From NCBI RefSeq assembly GCF_034259325.1, contig NZ_JAXIVS010000004.1, positions 1 through 64,000 on the forward strand: a DNA stretch of 64,000 nt, given 5' to 3'. The position numbers and the translations under genes were made by a program. This DNA is from Hyalangium ruber. Its GTDB lineage: Bacteria; Myxococcota; Myxococcia; Myxococcales; Myxococcaceae. A model generated the notes under the pieces. It was given only the letters and a program-made list of their open reading frames with translations. It did not search any database and was not told where the DNA came from. This document shows positions 1 through 8,745 of the stretch, in pieces; the stretch's first letter is position 1; each line of letters begins with the position of its first letter.

Positions 1-131
1 ATGACCTGTCCCCAGCAGCCCCGGCTCTACAGCTCGGTGCATCCGGAACACCTCGCTCCTCCTCCACGGTTCGCTCTCTCCTCTACTCTGCATGGAGGCG
101 ACCGCTACCTACACCTTGAAAGGGGTGGGGC

Positions 132-1511
132 TTAGGGCTGCTCCGAGGCTGGCTGGCGTTGAGGGACGAGTACCGCGACGTAGCAGCGGTCTTGGTAGTC
201 GAACATCCCCTGCCCGCAGGGCGGGCGCTCTCCCTCGATCGGCCCTGCCCAGCACCCATCGTTGAGGGTGACCAATCCGGGACCGCATGGCGGTCGACGC
301 TGGCCAGGCAATGGCTTCTTCGGCATCGGCAGGCCGATGGCGTAAGTGGGTACTCCCGCATTCGGGAGTGCTGCCGTCGACGCATGGATTTCCTCCACCC
401 CTGCGTCCGCGAGGCCTGTCATGCGCTCGTCAGACATGTCTGCCCTCGGCGGCGCTTCTTCCTCGGCACGCTCCCGCTTTCTCGGAGCGGTACCCAGCGT
501 CCACACGGCGAGCGTCAGTGCGGCCCCGAGTGCGGAGCTGCCGACCCAGGCGAGCCAGGCAGGCAGCGCGTGTCGCGACCGTGGGCCGGGCCGAGCCGTC
601 TTCTGGGTCTCCCTCATGCAGGGGCGTTCCATGAGACGTGCTGCCCCAGCGCTGGCGGCGGCTCTCTCCAGAGCCAGGGCCAGTTCGACCGCCGTGCCGC
701 GCTTCCCGCTGTCCTCCGAGAGCATCTGGAGAATGAGCCGCTCAAGCTCCACAGTCACCGTGGCCACCTCTCCCGGTGGGAGAAAGCGCGGGGGCTCGGC
801 CGAGGAGGTGTCCGGATCGGTGATGGGGCCCGGGTAGCGCCCCGTTACCAAGCGGTAGGCCATCACCCCCAGCGCGTACAGGTCATCGGCCGGCTGGGAA
901 AGGTAGTGCGCCTCGGGAGTGCGGCGAAACTGGCGCCGAAAGCGAAGCAGTTCGGGACTGCGGTAGGCCTCGGTTCCCGGGGGAATCACGGTATCGGTGA
1001 GAGGGCGTGCCCCCACATGCCAGGCGGCGCCCAGGTCCACCAGCACGGCGGTGCCATCGGCCTGCACCAGCACGTTGTCGCCCTTGACGTCTCGATGCAC
1101 GCCTTCGAGGCGGTGAAGCTCCGCCAGCGCGTGCGCCACATGGGCCAGGGCCCGTGCCGCCGAAGCGTTGGTGAAGCTTCGCACCTTCGGCACTGCGTAT
1201 AGCGGCAGGCCCTCTACCCACTGCATGACGAGGTAGGGGTAGCTCTGCCCATCCGGCGAGAGCCACTCCCCCTTGTCCAACAGCCGGGGCAGGTGCGGCG
1301 AGCGAGCGGCGTCCAGCAGCTTCGCCTCCCGCTCGAAGCGCGCGTCCATCGGTTCGCGTGCAAGCTTCAGCGCAGCCACGGTGCATGGCTCAGCGGTGAG
1401 TTGTGCTTTGAAGACAACGCCAAAGCCCCCACGGCCGGCACGATCGATCAGCTTCCAGCGACCAAGCACTTCGCCGAGGTGAGGGGAGCGAGGGCCAGCG
1501 GGTATTGTCAT
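132..1511 (-). CDS. Membrane-anchored Ser/Thr protein kinase with Cys-rich C-terminal tail
   Basis: This is a eukaryotic-type protein kinase of 459 residues that probably phosphorylates Ser/Thr on cytoplasmic proteins. The glycine loop GRGGFG lies near residues 26-31, the catalytic Lys at about 49 (AALKLA), HRDVKGDN at 139-146, DLG in place of DFG at 159-161, and GTEAYRSPE at 179-187, so the core looks active. A single hydrophobic segment (about 316-339) should anchor it in the membrane, followed by a roughly 120-residue outer part. The last 60 residues carry four evenly spaced Cys (about 409, 420, 432, 443) in a PGQRRPPC...GCW...PC...CY pattern that recurs in the kinase at 28979-30472. I chose the ATG at 1511; a TTG four codons upstream is the alternative. 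The ligand of the tail is unknown. Confidence 0.93.
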   Translation of the reverse strand: MTIPAGPRSPHLGEVLGRWKLIDRAGRGGFGVVFKAQLTAEPCTVAALKLAREPMDARFEREAKLLDAARSPHLPRLLDKGEWLSPDGQSYPYLVMQWVEGLPLYAVPKVRSFTNASAARALAHVAHALAELHRLEGVHRDVKGDNVLVQADGTAVLVDLGAAWHVGARPLTDTVIPPGTEAYRSPELLRFRRQFRRTPEAHYLSQPADDLYALGVMAYRLVTGRYPGPITDPDTSSAEPPRFLPPGEVATVTVELERLILQMLSEDSGKRGTAVELALALERAAASAGAARLMERPCMRETQKTARPGPRSRHALPAWLAWVGSSALGAALTLAVWTLGTAPRKRERAEEEAPPRADMSDERMTGLADAGVEEIHASTAALPNAGVPTYAIGLPMPKKPLPGQRRPPCGPGLVTLNDGCWAGPIEGERPPCGQGMFDYQDRCYVAVLVPQRQPASEQP

Positions 1512-1579
1512 GGAGGCGTCCAAGCAGGTGGGCTGCCCGGCACCCTACCTCGCATGAGGGTACACCCGCCACCTACTCG

Positions 1580-2023
1580 TTACGTCCCATCACGGGGTGC
1601 CGTAGATTCCTCTGTGGAGGAAGCTTCGGCGGGTGCGGGCTGGGTACCGGCCGTCTCGGGCTCCCAGCGGATCGCGTCCCCTCGGCACTCATACGAGGTC
1701 CAACACTCCATCCGCACGCCGCCCTCTCCACACGTGATCTGCGTCACGGCATCGGCATGGAGGGAGGCAGCCTCGCCCTTCAACATCTCTTGCAGCGCCG
1801 CGGGCGAGTAGTTGGTCCGGTACATCCCGCTGGTGCAGGTCGCCGCGGATACCTCTCCCAGGACGGTATACGGCCGGCCCTGCAGGTCCTTCGGCTCGAC
1901 GATGGCCACGTTCGCCGCGCGCCTGCGCAGCTCCGGATCCCTCAGGGCCTTCGAGCCAGTGCAGCCCTGCCCCAACCCCGCAATCGCAACCACACAGAGC
2001 AGCTTCTGGACACCCACCTTCAT
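1580..2023 (-). CDS. RcsF-like secreted lipoprotein
   Basis: This 147-residue protein has an N-terminal hydrophobic segment ending at Cys21 (GLGQGC), an imperfect lipobox, so it is probably an outer-membrane or periplasmic lipoprotein. The mature part resembles the RcsF fold: VLGEVSAATC, then a helix rich in Ala, then ADAVTQITC, then ECW and ECRGDAI. The four later Cys (about 63, 98, 107, 113) match in order the four disulfide Cys of enterobacterial RcsF. In enterobacteria RcsF reports envelope stress to the Rcs phosphorelay; no Rcs partner is visible here, so only the fold is suggested. A strong Shine-Dalgarno (GGGAGGA) lies just upstream of the ATG. It is followed on the same strand by the Ser/Thr kinase. 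Confidence 0.75.
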   Translation of the reverse strand: MKVGVQKLLCVVAIAGLGQGCTGSKALRDPELRRRAANVAIVEPKDLQGRPYTVLGEVSAATCTSGMYRTNYSPAALQEMLKGEAASLHADAVTQITCGEGGVRMECWTSYECRGDAIRWEPETAGTQPAPAEASSTEESTAPRDGT

Positions 2024-2048
2024 TGTTCCTCCCGCCGGAAAATTGGCT

Positions 2049-2609
2049 TCAGTCTTCCTTCTTGTCGTGGGCTTCGCGCAACACCTTGCTCGCGCCAGGC
2101 TTCGGCGCTGGCTCCTCTGCCATCACCCCCAGTTCCAGCGTGCTGGGCTTGTACCGAGCGGCTACCTGGGTCAGCGCTTCCTCGATGTCCCGCCGCGAGG
2201 CTGCCCGCACTTCCACGTTGTAGCCAGTGAAGAACCGCACCTCGTTGATGGCATCGACATTGGCTGGGTCGCTCATGGCCACCACCAGGGTGGTGCCAAC
2301 CCTGTCCAGCGCGATCAGGTGGTGCTTCTCCGCCAACTCCCATGGCACCAGCCGGGCGATGTCCCGGTCTGGGATGGGGAGGCCTCCCGGAGCGTCGCTC
2401 GGTGAGGTGACCCATCCCGGCACCGCGACGCAGTGGCCCTCTCGCGCGTGTCGGGCGGCGTCCAGCTTGCTCTCGCACAGGTACACGTGCTTCTGGCACG
2501 CGTCACACAAGCGCACCCCGGCCTCGGCGGTTTCCCTCAAGGCGTCCCACTGCTTCGGGCACTTGAACTGGAAGCGCACCTCGCAGTTCTGGATGGGCTT
2601 CTCGGCCAT
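2049..2609 (-). CDS. GspE/MshE N-terminal-domain protein with a Cys-rich head
   Basis: This 186-residue protein has two parts. The first 60 residues are Cys-rich (C9, C18, then CDAC and a further Cys), which looks like a small metal-binding or disulfide head. Residues about 75-165 match the N-terminal domain of type II secretion and type IV pilus assembly ATPases (GspE_N/MshEN): IPDRDIARLVPWELAEKH, an LVVAMSDP motif, then TGYNVEV and a helix ending in ARY. No Walker motifs follow, so this is a free-standing domain, a type common in myxobacteria and sometimes c-di-GMP binding in other proteins. The ATG at 2609 has a CAGGAG ribosome site 7-8 bases upstream. It ends 25 bp before the RcsF-like gene starts, so the two may be co-transcribed. 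Its partner is unknown. Confidence 0.8.
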   Translation of the reverse strand: MAEKPIQNCEVRFQFKCPKQWDALRETAEAGVRLCDACQKHVYLCESKLDAARHAREGHCVAVPGWVTSPSDAPGGLPIPDRDIARLVPWELAEKHHLIALDRVGTTLVVAMSDPANVDAINEVRFFTGYNVEVRAASRRDIEEALTQVAARYKPSTLELGVMAEEPAPKPGASKVLREAHDKKED

Positions 2610-2724
2610 GTGTGGCTCCTGCGCTTGGAAGGCGCGCGGAGCTTCAACATAGCACCGCCCTACATACCCAACTCATCAGGCCTTACAGTGTCCACCCTCC
2701 GCATCGCTGCCCCCAGAGGACCGC

Positions 2725-4518
2725 ATGAAGCACATTCACGGCTACATCGAGCGCTGGGAGCACCGACTCGCCCAGCACGAGTTCTTCACCCGGATGAACT
2801 TCGGCAACACGCTGGAGCAGGTGCTGTCGTTCACGCCCTACACCGCGTTCGTCATCCTGCTGTTCCAGGACATCATCCGGATCAACGTGCGGCTCACCCG
2901 AGATCCGTATCTGAAGAAGATCATCGGCCGGCATGCGAGCGAGGACACGGGGCACGATCTCTGGTTCCTGGATGACTTGAAGCTCATCTTCCCGGAGCGG
3001 CAGTGGGACATCGGCTGGCTGTTCTCCCGGGAGAACCGGCCGATGCGGGACGCGGCGCTCGCGCTGTGCTCGGAGATCTACCGCATCCAGGATGACCGAC
3101 TGCGGCTGGTGTTCGTGGAGGCCCTGGAGGCCACCTCGCAGGTGTACTTCCCGATGATGGACCAGCACCTGAAGCAGTGTGGGCTCGGCCAGGGGCTCAA
3201 GTTCTTCGCCGGGCACCACATCTCCGTGGAGGAGAGTCACACCCTCTTCCAGCAGGAAGTGGAGCGGCAACTCAACGCCATCGAGGTGCCCGATGGGCTC
3301 CGCGAGGAAGCGCTGGGAATCGTGGACAGGGTGTTCGAGTCCTTCGTGCTGCTGGCGGATGGGCTGCAGGAGCACGCCGGTGCGGTCTCTCGGCGCCGGA
3401 ACTGGATCCCTCGCTCCGAGGAGTTCGCTGGCAAGACGTTCAAGGAGCACGGCCTGACGCGGCTGGAGCCCCTGGCGCGTGCCTCGGGGCTGGAGCCCTC
3501 GGCGGCGCTGCGAGACTTTGGCAACCTGTTCGCCCCGTGGGGAGAGCGCCCCATGCGCAAGGTGCCGCTGTGGCCCTCGACACTGAGCGAGGAGCACTCG
3601 CCGCTCGAGTTCTCCTGGTCCTCGCACGGTGGACAGCCCGAGTTGCGCTTGCGTGTGGAAGCCCTGGGGGACAACCCGAGCCCCGCCACCAACTGGGCGG
3701 TGGCACAACAACTGAGCGGGCGCCTGAGCTTCGAGTACCAGCGCTCCCTGGAGCGGCTGCGGCGCATCGAGGAGCTCTTCGTGCCACGTGAGCCCGGGGC
3801 GACGTTCGCGATGGGCCATGCGATGACCCTGAGGCCAGGAGCCCCGCCCGAGCTCTGGGTGTTCCTGAATCCTCAGGCCCAGGGCGCCGAGCAGGCACCG
3901 GCGCGGGTGGAAGAGGCGCTCGGTCGTCTCGGGCTCGCGCGCTCCTGGCGCTCGTTGCGCGAGGCGATGCTGCGCCGACCGAAGGATCGGCTCCTCTCCC
4001 TGGCGCTGGAGCTCTCCGAGGGTCCCGAGGCGCGCGTCGAGTTGCATGCGGAACATCTCGACGCCACCGCCGAGGACGTGGAGCCGGTGCTGGCGCTCGG
4101 GCAGGGGTATGCCTCGGGAGAGGCGCGCAGGCTGTTCCAGATGCTGGCGGGAGAAGCGGGCCCCATCTCCCGGGGCGCCGTCCGCACCTCGGTGATGCTC
4201 TCCACGGGCAGCGAGCCCCGCGCCGTCGGCAGTACGCTCCAGTTCCCCGTGCATGCCTATGCGGACGACGACCGGGTGGCACGGGAGCGAATCGCGGAGC
4301 TGCTCGATGCGCGAGAGCGCCAGCACTACCGGGAGGTCCTCTCGGAGGTCGCCCGGCGGCCGCTGGAGGCGGGGGTGGGGTTGCAGTCCGCCGTGTTCGC
4401 TCAGTGGCAGGGCACCCCATGCCGCATGGGTGTGTACCTGACGTCCGAGGCGTATGCGATCAGGACGCCGCGCAATGCCCCGGGCCAGGCGCCGCTGTCG
4501 TATGGTCACGGCTCTTGA
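2725..4518 (+). CDS. Heme-oxygenase-like oxidase/oxygenase fused to a DMATS-type aromatic prenyltransferase domain
   Basis: This 597-residue protein appears to be a two-domain enzyme. Residues about 1-215 are all-helical with metal-ligand-like motifs of the heme-oxygenase-like (TenA/HDO) fold: SEDTGH near 72-77, an acidic helix (VEALEAT) near 131, and EESHT near 169-173. Residues about 230-597 follow bacterial indole prenyltransferases of the DMATS/ABBA family in order: PLEFSWS (Glu295, matching the indole-binding Glu), RVEAL, EELFVP, the VFLNPQA strand, a TLQFPVHAY strand and a final VYLTSEAY strand. Several canonical Lys/Tyr diphosphate-shield positions are changed (WVF for KVY, VEL for VKV), so prenyl transfer is not assured. 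A Nudix gene starts 26 bp downstream. Domain assignment is from remembered family patterns; the natural substrate is unknown. Confidence 0.72.
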   Translation: MKHIHGYIERWEHRLAQHEFFTRMNFGNTLEQVLSFTPYTAFVILLFQDIIRINVRLTRDPYLKKIIGRHASEDTGHDLWFLDDLKLIFPERQWDIGWLFSRENRPMRDAALALCSEIYRIQDDRLRLVFVEALEATSQVYFPMMDQHLKQCGLGQGLKFFAGHHISVEESHTLFQQEVERQLNAIEVPDGLREEALGIVDRVFESFVLLADGLQEHAGAVSRRRNWIPRSEEFAGKTFKEHGLTRLEPLARASGLEPSAALRDFGNLFAPWGERPMRKVPLWPSTLSEEHSPLEFSWSSHGGQPELRLRVEALGDNPSPATNWAVAQQLSGRLSFEYQRSLERLRRIEELFVPREPGATFAMGHAMTLRPGAPPELWVFLNPQAQGAEQAPARVEEALGRLGLARSWRSLREAMLRRPKDRLLSLALELSEGPEARVELHAEHLDATAEDVEPVLALGQGYASGEARRLFQMLAGEAGPISRGAVRTSVMLSTGSEPRAVGSTLQFPVHAYADDDRVARERIAELLDARERQHYREVLSEVARRPLEAGVGLQSAVFAQWQGTPCRMGVYLTSEAYAIRTPRNAPGQAPLSYGHGS

Positions 4519-4544
4519 ACCGCTCTCTGGGAGAGAGGCTGACG

Positions 4545-4937
4545 GTGATTGACAAGCTCGCATGGATACGGGTCGCCAACGGGCGAATCCTGGGCGCTCG
4601 CTCCAAGGGAAAGGACACCTATTACCTCCCGGGAGGAAAGCGTGAGCCCGGCGAGACGGATATCGAAGCGCTCTCCCGAGAGGTCGAGGAGGAGCTGTCC
4701 GTTCGGATCAAACCCGAGACCGCCTCGCTCTTTGGAACCTTCGAGGCCCAGGCCCATGGGAAACCCGAAGGTGTGCGGGTGCGGATGACTTGTTATCTCG
4801 CGGAGTTCGATGGAGAGCTGCGTCCCGCTTCCGAGATCGAGGAATTAGTCTGGCTGACGTATCAGGACCGGGAACGTGTCTCTCTCGTCAGTCAGATCAT
4901 CTTCGACAAGCTCCATGAGATGAAGTGGCTCTCATAG
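4545..4937 (+). CDS. Nudix hydrolase
   Basis: The 130-residue product carries a full Nudix box, GGKREPGETDIEALSREVEEEL, here split as GGKREPGET (residues about 26-34) and REVEEEL (about 41-47), matching Gx5Ex7REUxEExGU. Nudix enzymes hydrolyse nucleoside diphosphates linked to another group; the substrate cannot be read from the sequence. I chose the GTG at 4545 because GGGAGAGAGG at 4530-4539 sits at a suitable distance and the start then falls after the upstream prenyltransferase-like gene; a TTG at 4515 is possible. The 26-bp spacing suggests co-transcription with the fusion gene, where it could act on a prenyl or nucleoside diphosphate, though that is speculation. Confidence 0.9.
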   Translation: MIDKLAWIRVANGRILGARSKGKDTYYLPGGKREPGETDIEALSREVEEELSVRIKPETASLFGTFEAQAHGKPEGVRVRMTCYLAEFDGELRPASEIEELVWLTYQDRERVSLVSQIIFDKLHEMKWLS

Positions 4938-4963
4938 ACATACCTGCGGAGGTCTTTCAGCCA

Positions 4964-6223
4964 ATGCGCTTCCTCACCCTAGCGGCCTTTCTCCTCGCCT
5001 GTGGCCCCTCCTCGGAGACGGACGAGGCGGCCCCCCTCGTGGAGTCCCAGCAAGCGCTCACCGAGGGAGCGCCGCTGACGACCCATGACGCCAGCTGCCT
5101 CAAGCTCCAGGACCAGAACACCTGGAGCACCTATCCCTCGTACATGACGCCCGTCGGCCCCGCCCTCGGCTTGAGCACCGTCCTCCAGGACCTCAACCGC
5201 GCCGGCCCCATGCTCACCGCCTCCACCCGCCCTCCCGCCGTGGGCTACAAGGGCGGCTTCCGCTGGAACGATGGCGACATGGCCACCACTGAGTGGATCC
5301 CTCAGGCCCTCACCGCGGGCACCTCTGGCTCCGCCAACGTCGCCATCGTCTCCTGGCACTACGCCCCCACCACCGCTCCCGAGAAGGGCGTGCGCATCTC
5401 CGTGGCCGACATCTCCGACATGGCCGCCAGCGCCGTCAGCTACCGCCACGTTCTCCTCGTTCGCCCCACCAGCTCCGGCAACTTCACCACCATCCCCGAG
5501 CACGGCGGCGGCCTCGCATGGTTCGGCAACTCCCTCTACATGGCCGACACCTCCGATGGCATGCGCGTGTTCGACCTCACGCAGATCCGCGAGGTCGACA
5601 CCAGCACCACCTGCGAGACACAGATCGGCCACGTCGGCTCGGTGTGGTGCGCCTATGGCTACAAGTACGTCCTGCCTCAGGTAAGCGCCTACGTGGTGCC
5701 CTCCTCCATCACCAGCCCGTGCCGCCCCAAGTTCTCCTTCCTCGGCAAGGACACCCGCGGCTCCACCGACGTGGTGCTCTCCGGTGAGTACTGCAACAAC
5801 ACCGGCACCTCGTGCCCTTATGACGGCTCCACTCCTGGCCTCGGAGGGCGGCTCTATCGCTGGCCCATGGACTCCGCTACCTCCCGCCTCAAGACCGTGA
5901 GCGGGCTGGTCTCCCCAGAGCGGGCCTACGTCATGAACGAGCCCAACGTGCAGGGTGTGGCCCCCATCATGACCTCCACGGCGACCACCTCGTACTGGCT
6001 GAGCTCCACGCGTTATGGCGGCGCGCTCTTCAAGGTCTCCACCAGCGCCTCACGCACCGCTTACCTCTCCGGTAGCTCGCAGTGGGCTCGGATGCCCGAG
6101 GGCATGCACGCCACCGGCAGTGGCACCAACCTGTGGACCGTCACCGAGGGCGTCAGCGGCGTCACCTCTCCCTCTCTCGGAGGGCGCGTGGTCTTCTTCG
6201 CCGCCCAGGCCTCCCTGGACTGA
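4964..6223 (+). CDS. Secreted lipoprotein of unknown function
   Basis: I do not recognise a family. The 419-residue product starts at ATG 4964, preceded by GCGGAGGT at 4946-4953, and begins with a short signal peptide ending in a lipobox (AAFLLAC), so it should be a lipoprotein. The mature chain is rich in Thr, Ser and aromatic residues, with repeated stretches such as YVVPSSI, LSSTRYGGALF and the Cys pairs CETQ...WC and CNNTGTSC, consistent with an extracellular beta-rich protein, possibly a propeller. The gene follows the Nudix gene and is closed by a strong inverted repeat 13 bp after its stop. Confidence 0.8.
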   Translation: MRFLTLAAFLLACGPSSETDEAAPLVESQQALTEGAPLTTHDASCLKLQDQNTWSTYPSYMTPVGPALGLSTVLQDLNRAGPMLTASTRPPAVGYKGGFRWNDGDMATTEWIPQALTAGTSGSANVAIVSWHYAPTTAPEKGVRISVADISDMAASAVSYRHVLLVRPTSSGNFTTIPEHGGGLAWFGNSLYMADTSDGMRVFDLTQIREVDTSTTCETQIGHVGSVWCAYGYKYVLPQVSAYVVPSSITSPCRPKFSFLGKDTRGSTDVVLSGEYCNNTGTSCPYDGSTPGLGGRLYRWPMDSATSRLKTVSGLVSPERAYVMNEPNVQGVAPIMTSTATTSYWLSSTRYGGALFKVSTSASRTAYLSGSSQWARMPEGMHATGSGTNLWTVTEGVSGVTSPSLGGRVVFFAAQASLD

Positions 6224-6235
6224 GCCTCCGCTTCC

Positions 6236-6265
6236 CGCCCCCACGTGGGTAGACACGTGGGCGCG
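6236..6265 (+). terminator. Hairpin terminator candidate after the lipoprotein gene
   Basis: Arms CGCCCCCACGTG (6236-6247) and CACGTGGGCGCG (6254-6265) pair over 12 bases with one mismatch around the 6-base loop GGTAGA. It lies 13 bp past the stop at 6223 and has no T-run, so it would be a GC-rich hairpin without the usual U-tract. The same bases form the direct repeat CACGTGGG (6242-6249 and 6254-6261), so an operator for the downstream vgrG operon is the alternative reading. Confidence 0.45.
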
Positions 6266-6393
6266 CATCGGCGGGTAAGTAGGCGTTGAGCGGCGAGCAC
6301 TGGGAGAACTAGGGTCAGGGGCGTAACGGGCCTTCCCGGAACATCCAGTTTCCAGGAGCCGAGGCCCCATGACGTCCATGCGGGGGAGACGCG

Positions 6394-8733
6394 ATGCCCG
6401 GAGCACTCGATCTCAACAGGTTTCCGACCCAGCCTCTCTTCACGATTTCGTGCGACGCGCTCCCCGCGGACACGCGGGTCCTGCGCCTGGGCGGCACGGA
6501 GGGCATCTCCCATCTCTACAGCTTCACCCTCCAGTTGCTCATGCACGAGGACGAGGGCCTGGTCTTCGAGATGGAGCAGGCCCTCAACGCCCCCGCCACC
6601 CTGACCATCCACGGCGGAGACGGGACGCCGCGCCGCACCCTTCATGGCGTGCTGGCCTCCATCGACTGGGTCCGCGAGACCGCCGACCACACCGTCTATG
6701 AAGTCGTGCTCGTACCCCGGCTGTGGAGGCTGGGGCTGAACCAGCACAGCAACGTCTACGTCCAGCAGGCCATCCCCACCATCATCACCAACCTGCTCGA
6801 GGACAACGGCTTCGTCGCGGAGGACTACGCGCTGCGGTTGAAGGAGCGCTACCCGAAGCTCGAGCACGTCTCCCAGTACCGGGAGAGCGACCTGGCCTTC
6901 ATCCAGCGGCGGATGGAGCGCGAGGGCATCTACTTCTACTTCGAGCAGCTCGAGGACCGCGAGAAGCTCATCATCACCGACCACAAGAGCTACGCCGCGT
7001 CGAGCGGCTCGGTCCGGTACTTCCCCCAGGCGGGCCGCAACCTCACCGGTGTCGAGGCCTTCGCCACCTTCACCTCCCGGTGCCGCACGCGCCCGAAGGA
7101 GGTCCGGCTGCGCGAGTACGACTACCTGCGGCCCACCATGGACTTGAAGAAGAGCCACCCCGTGTCCCCGCACGGCGTCGGCGAGGTGGTCAGCCACGAC
7201 GAGCACTACACCACCCCCGCGGACGGCAAGCGGCTGGCCCAGGCCCGCGCCGAGGAGCTCAAGGCCCGCGAGGCCATCTTCGAGGGCCGGGGCCGGGCCT
7301 TCGAGGCGCAGCCAGGCTACCTCTTCGAGGTCTGCGAGCATCCCCGCCCCTCCTTCAACGCCTCGTACCTCGCGGTCACCGTGGAGCATGAGGGCAGCCA
7401 GGGCATCGGCGACGTCGAGGAGCTGGACGACGAAGCGCCCACGCAGTTGAACCGGGACGCGGAGCCCACCTACTTCATGCGGGTGGAGGCCATTCCCAGC
7501 GGCGTCCAGTTCCGCCCCCCACAGCTGACTCCGGTCCCCCGCATCTTCGGGGTGGAGACTGGACGCGTGGACGGCGAGCAGGAGAGCCAGTACGCGCAGA
7601 TCGACGAGCACGGCCGCTACAGGCTCCAGCTCCACTTCGACGAGAACGATCCGCGCAACGGCAAGGCCTCCACCTGGGTCCGCATGCTCCAGCCCCACGG
7701 TGGCAGCCGCGAGGGCTTCCACTTCCCGCTGCGCAAGGGCACCGAGGTGCTCCTGGTGTTCCTCGGGGGAGATCCGGATCGCCCCGTCATCGCCGGCGTC
7801 GTGCCCAACCCCCATACCCCCAGCCCCGTCACCCAGAACAACGCCACCTTCAACGTCCTGCTCACCGGCGGCGGCAACCGGATGGAGCTGGAGGACAAGG
7901 CCGACGTGCAGCACGTGCGGCTGTCCACGCCCACCCAGGACACCCTGCTCCACATGGGCGCCCCGGACGAGAGCAGCCACAACATCCATCTGCGCTCCAA
8001 TGGCAGCGCGTTGATCGATCTGGGCGGTGACTACGACACCAAGGTGCAAGGAGCCAAGACCGAGTACGTCAAGAAGTCCGTCACCGAGACCTACGACAAC
8101 CTCCTGGACACCAAGGTGAAGGAGGACCGCTTCCTCACGGTCAGTGGCAACGACGACACGAAGGTCACCAAGGAGCAGAAGCTCAAGGTCACCGGCAACC
8201 GCACCGTCACGGCCGAGTCGAACCAGACGCACACCGTCACCGGCAAGGACACGCACACCATCACCGGGCAGCAGAAGATCACCGCCAACGGCGGACAGAA
8301 CATCACCGTGGGCTCCAGCGGTCGGACCGAGACCATCTCGGGCCCGCTCACCCAGACGACGGGCCCCCAGACGCTCACGGTGAACGGCGTGCTCACCCAG
8401 ACCATCACCGGCGCGGCCACCATCACCAGCCCCGTGAGCTACAACATCGTCGCGCCCAACGTGAACCAGGTGGCTCCCGCCAAGAACTTCAAGTCAGCGC
8501 CCTGGAGTGGCGAGGCGATCGGCTTCAAGTTCTCCATCCTGGGCGCCAAGGCCGAAGTCGTCGCGGGCATGGCCGTGGCCGCCACGAACGTGAAGATGGA
8601 CCTCACGTCCCTCAAGATGGACATCGCGACGATGAAGTATCAGAACAACCCGACGACCATCAAAACGTTCGGAGCCGCCATCCAGCAGGCCTACTGCAAC
8701 CTGCACGTCGTCGGCTTGTTCGTCGTGGCGTAA
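6394..8733 (+). CDS. vgrG: Type VI secretion tip protein VgrG (TssI)
   Basis: This 779-residue protein is the trimeric spike that caps the Hcp tube of a type VI secretion system. Residues about 1-330 form the gp27-like part (LFTISCDALPADTRVLRL, then YFYFEQLEDREKLIITDH). A gp5-like OB-fold follows (about 385-470; GRYRLQLHFDENDPRNG, WVRMLQP, FPLRKGTEVLLVFLGGDPD), then a beta-helix needle with Thr/Val-rich repeats (TVTGKDTHTITGQQKITAN). The C-terminal 100 residues are Ala/Met-rich with no catalytic motif that I recognise, so it is not an obvious evolved VgrG. GGGGGAGA lies 5-6 bases before the ATG. It heads an operon running to 14032 that supplies adaptor and PAAR-like tip proteins. No baseplate or sheath genes are in the window. 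Confidence 0.95.
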   Translation: MPGALDLNRFPTQPLFTISCDALPADTRVLRLGGTEGISHLYSFTLQLLMHEDEGLVFEMEQALNAPATLTIHGGDGTPRRTLHGVLASIDWVRETADHTVYEVVLVPRLWRLGLNQHSNVYVQQAIPTIITNLLEDNGFVAEDYALRLKERYPKLEHVSQYRESDLAFIQRRMEREGIYFYFEQLEDREKLIITDHKSYAASSGSVRYFPQAGRNLTGVEAFATFTSRCRTRPKEVRLREYDYLRPTMDLKKSHPVSPHGVGEVVSHDEHYTTPADGKRLAQARAEELKAREAIFEGRGRAFEAQPGYLFEVCEHPRPSFNASYLAVTVEHEGSQGIGDVEELDDEAPTQLNRDAEPTYFMRVEAIPSGVQFRPPQLTPVPRIFGVETGRVDGEQESQYAQIDEHGRYRLQLHFDENDPRNGKASTWVRMLQPHGGSREGFHFPLRKGTEVLLVFLGGDPDRPVIAGVVPNPHTPSPVTQNNATFNVLLTGGGNRMELEDKADVQHVRLSTPTQDTLLHMGAPDESSHNIHLRSNGSALIDLGGDYDTKVQGAKTEYVKKSVTETYDNLLDTKVKEDRFLTVSGNDDTKVTKEQKLKVTGNRTVTAESNQTHTVTGKDTHTITGQQKITANGGQNITVGSSGRTETISGPLTQTTGPQTLTVNGVLTQTITGAATITSPVSYNIVAPNVNQVAPAKNFKSAPWSGEAIGFKFSILGAKAEVVAGMAVAATNVKMDLTSLKMDIATMKYQNNPTTIKTFGAAIQQAYCNLHVVGLFVVA

Positions 8734-8745
8734 GGGGAGAAACGG

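Noticed and set aside
8430-8733. C-terminal effector domain on VgrG
   Set aside because: The last 100 residues are Ala/Met/Val-rich with no catalytic motif; I see only the end of the needle.
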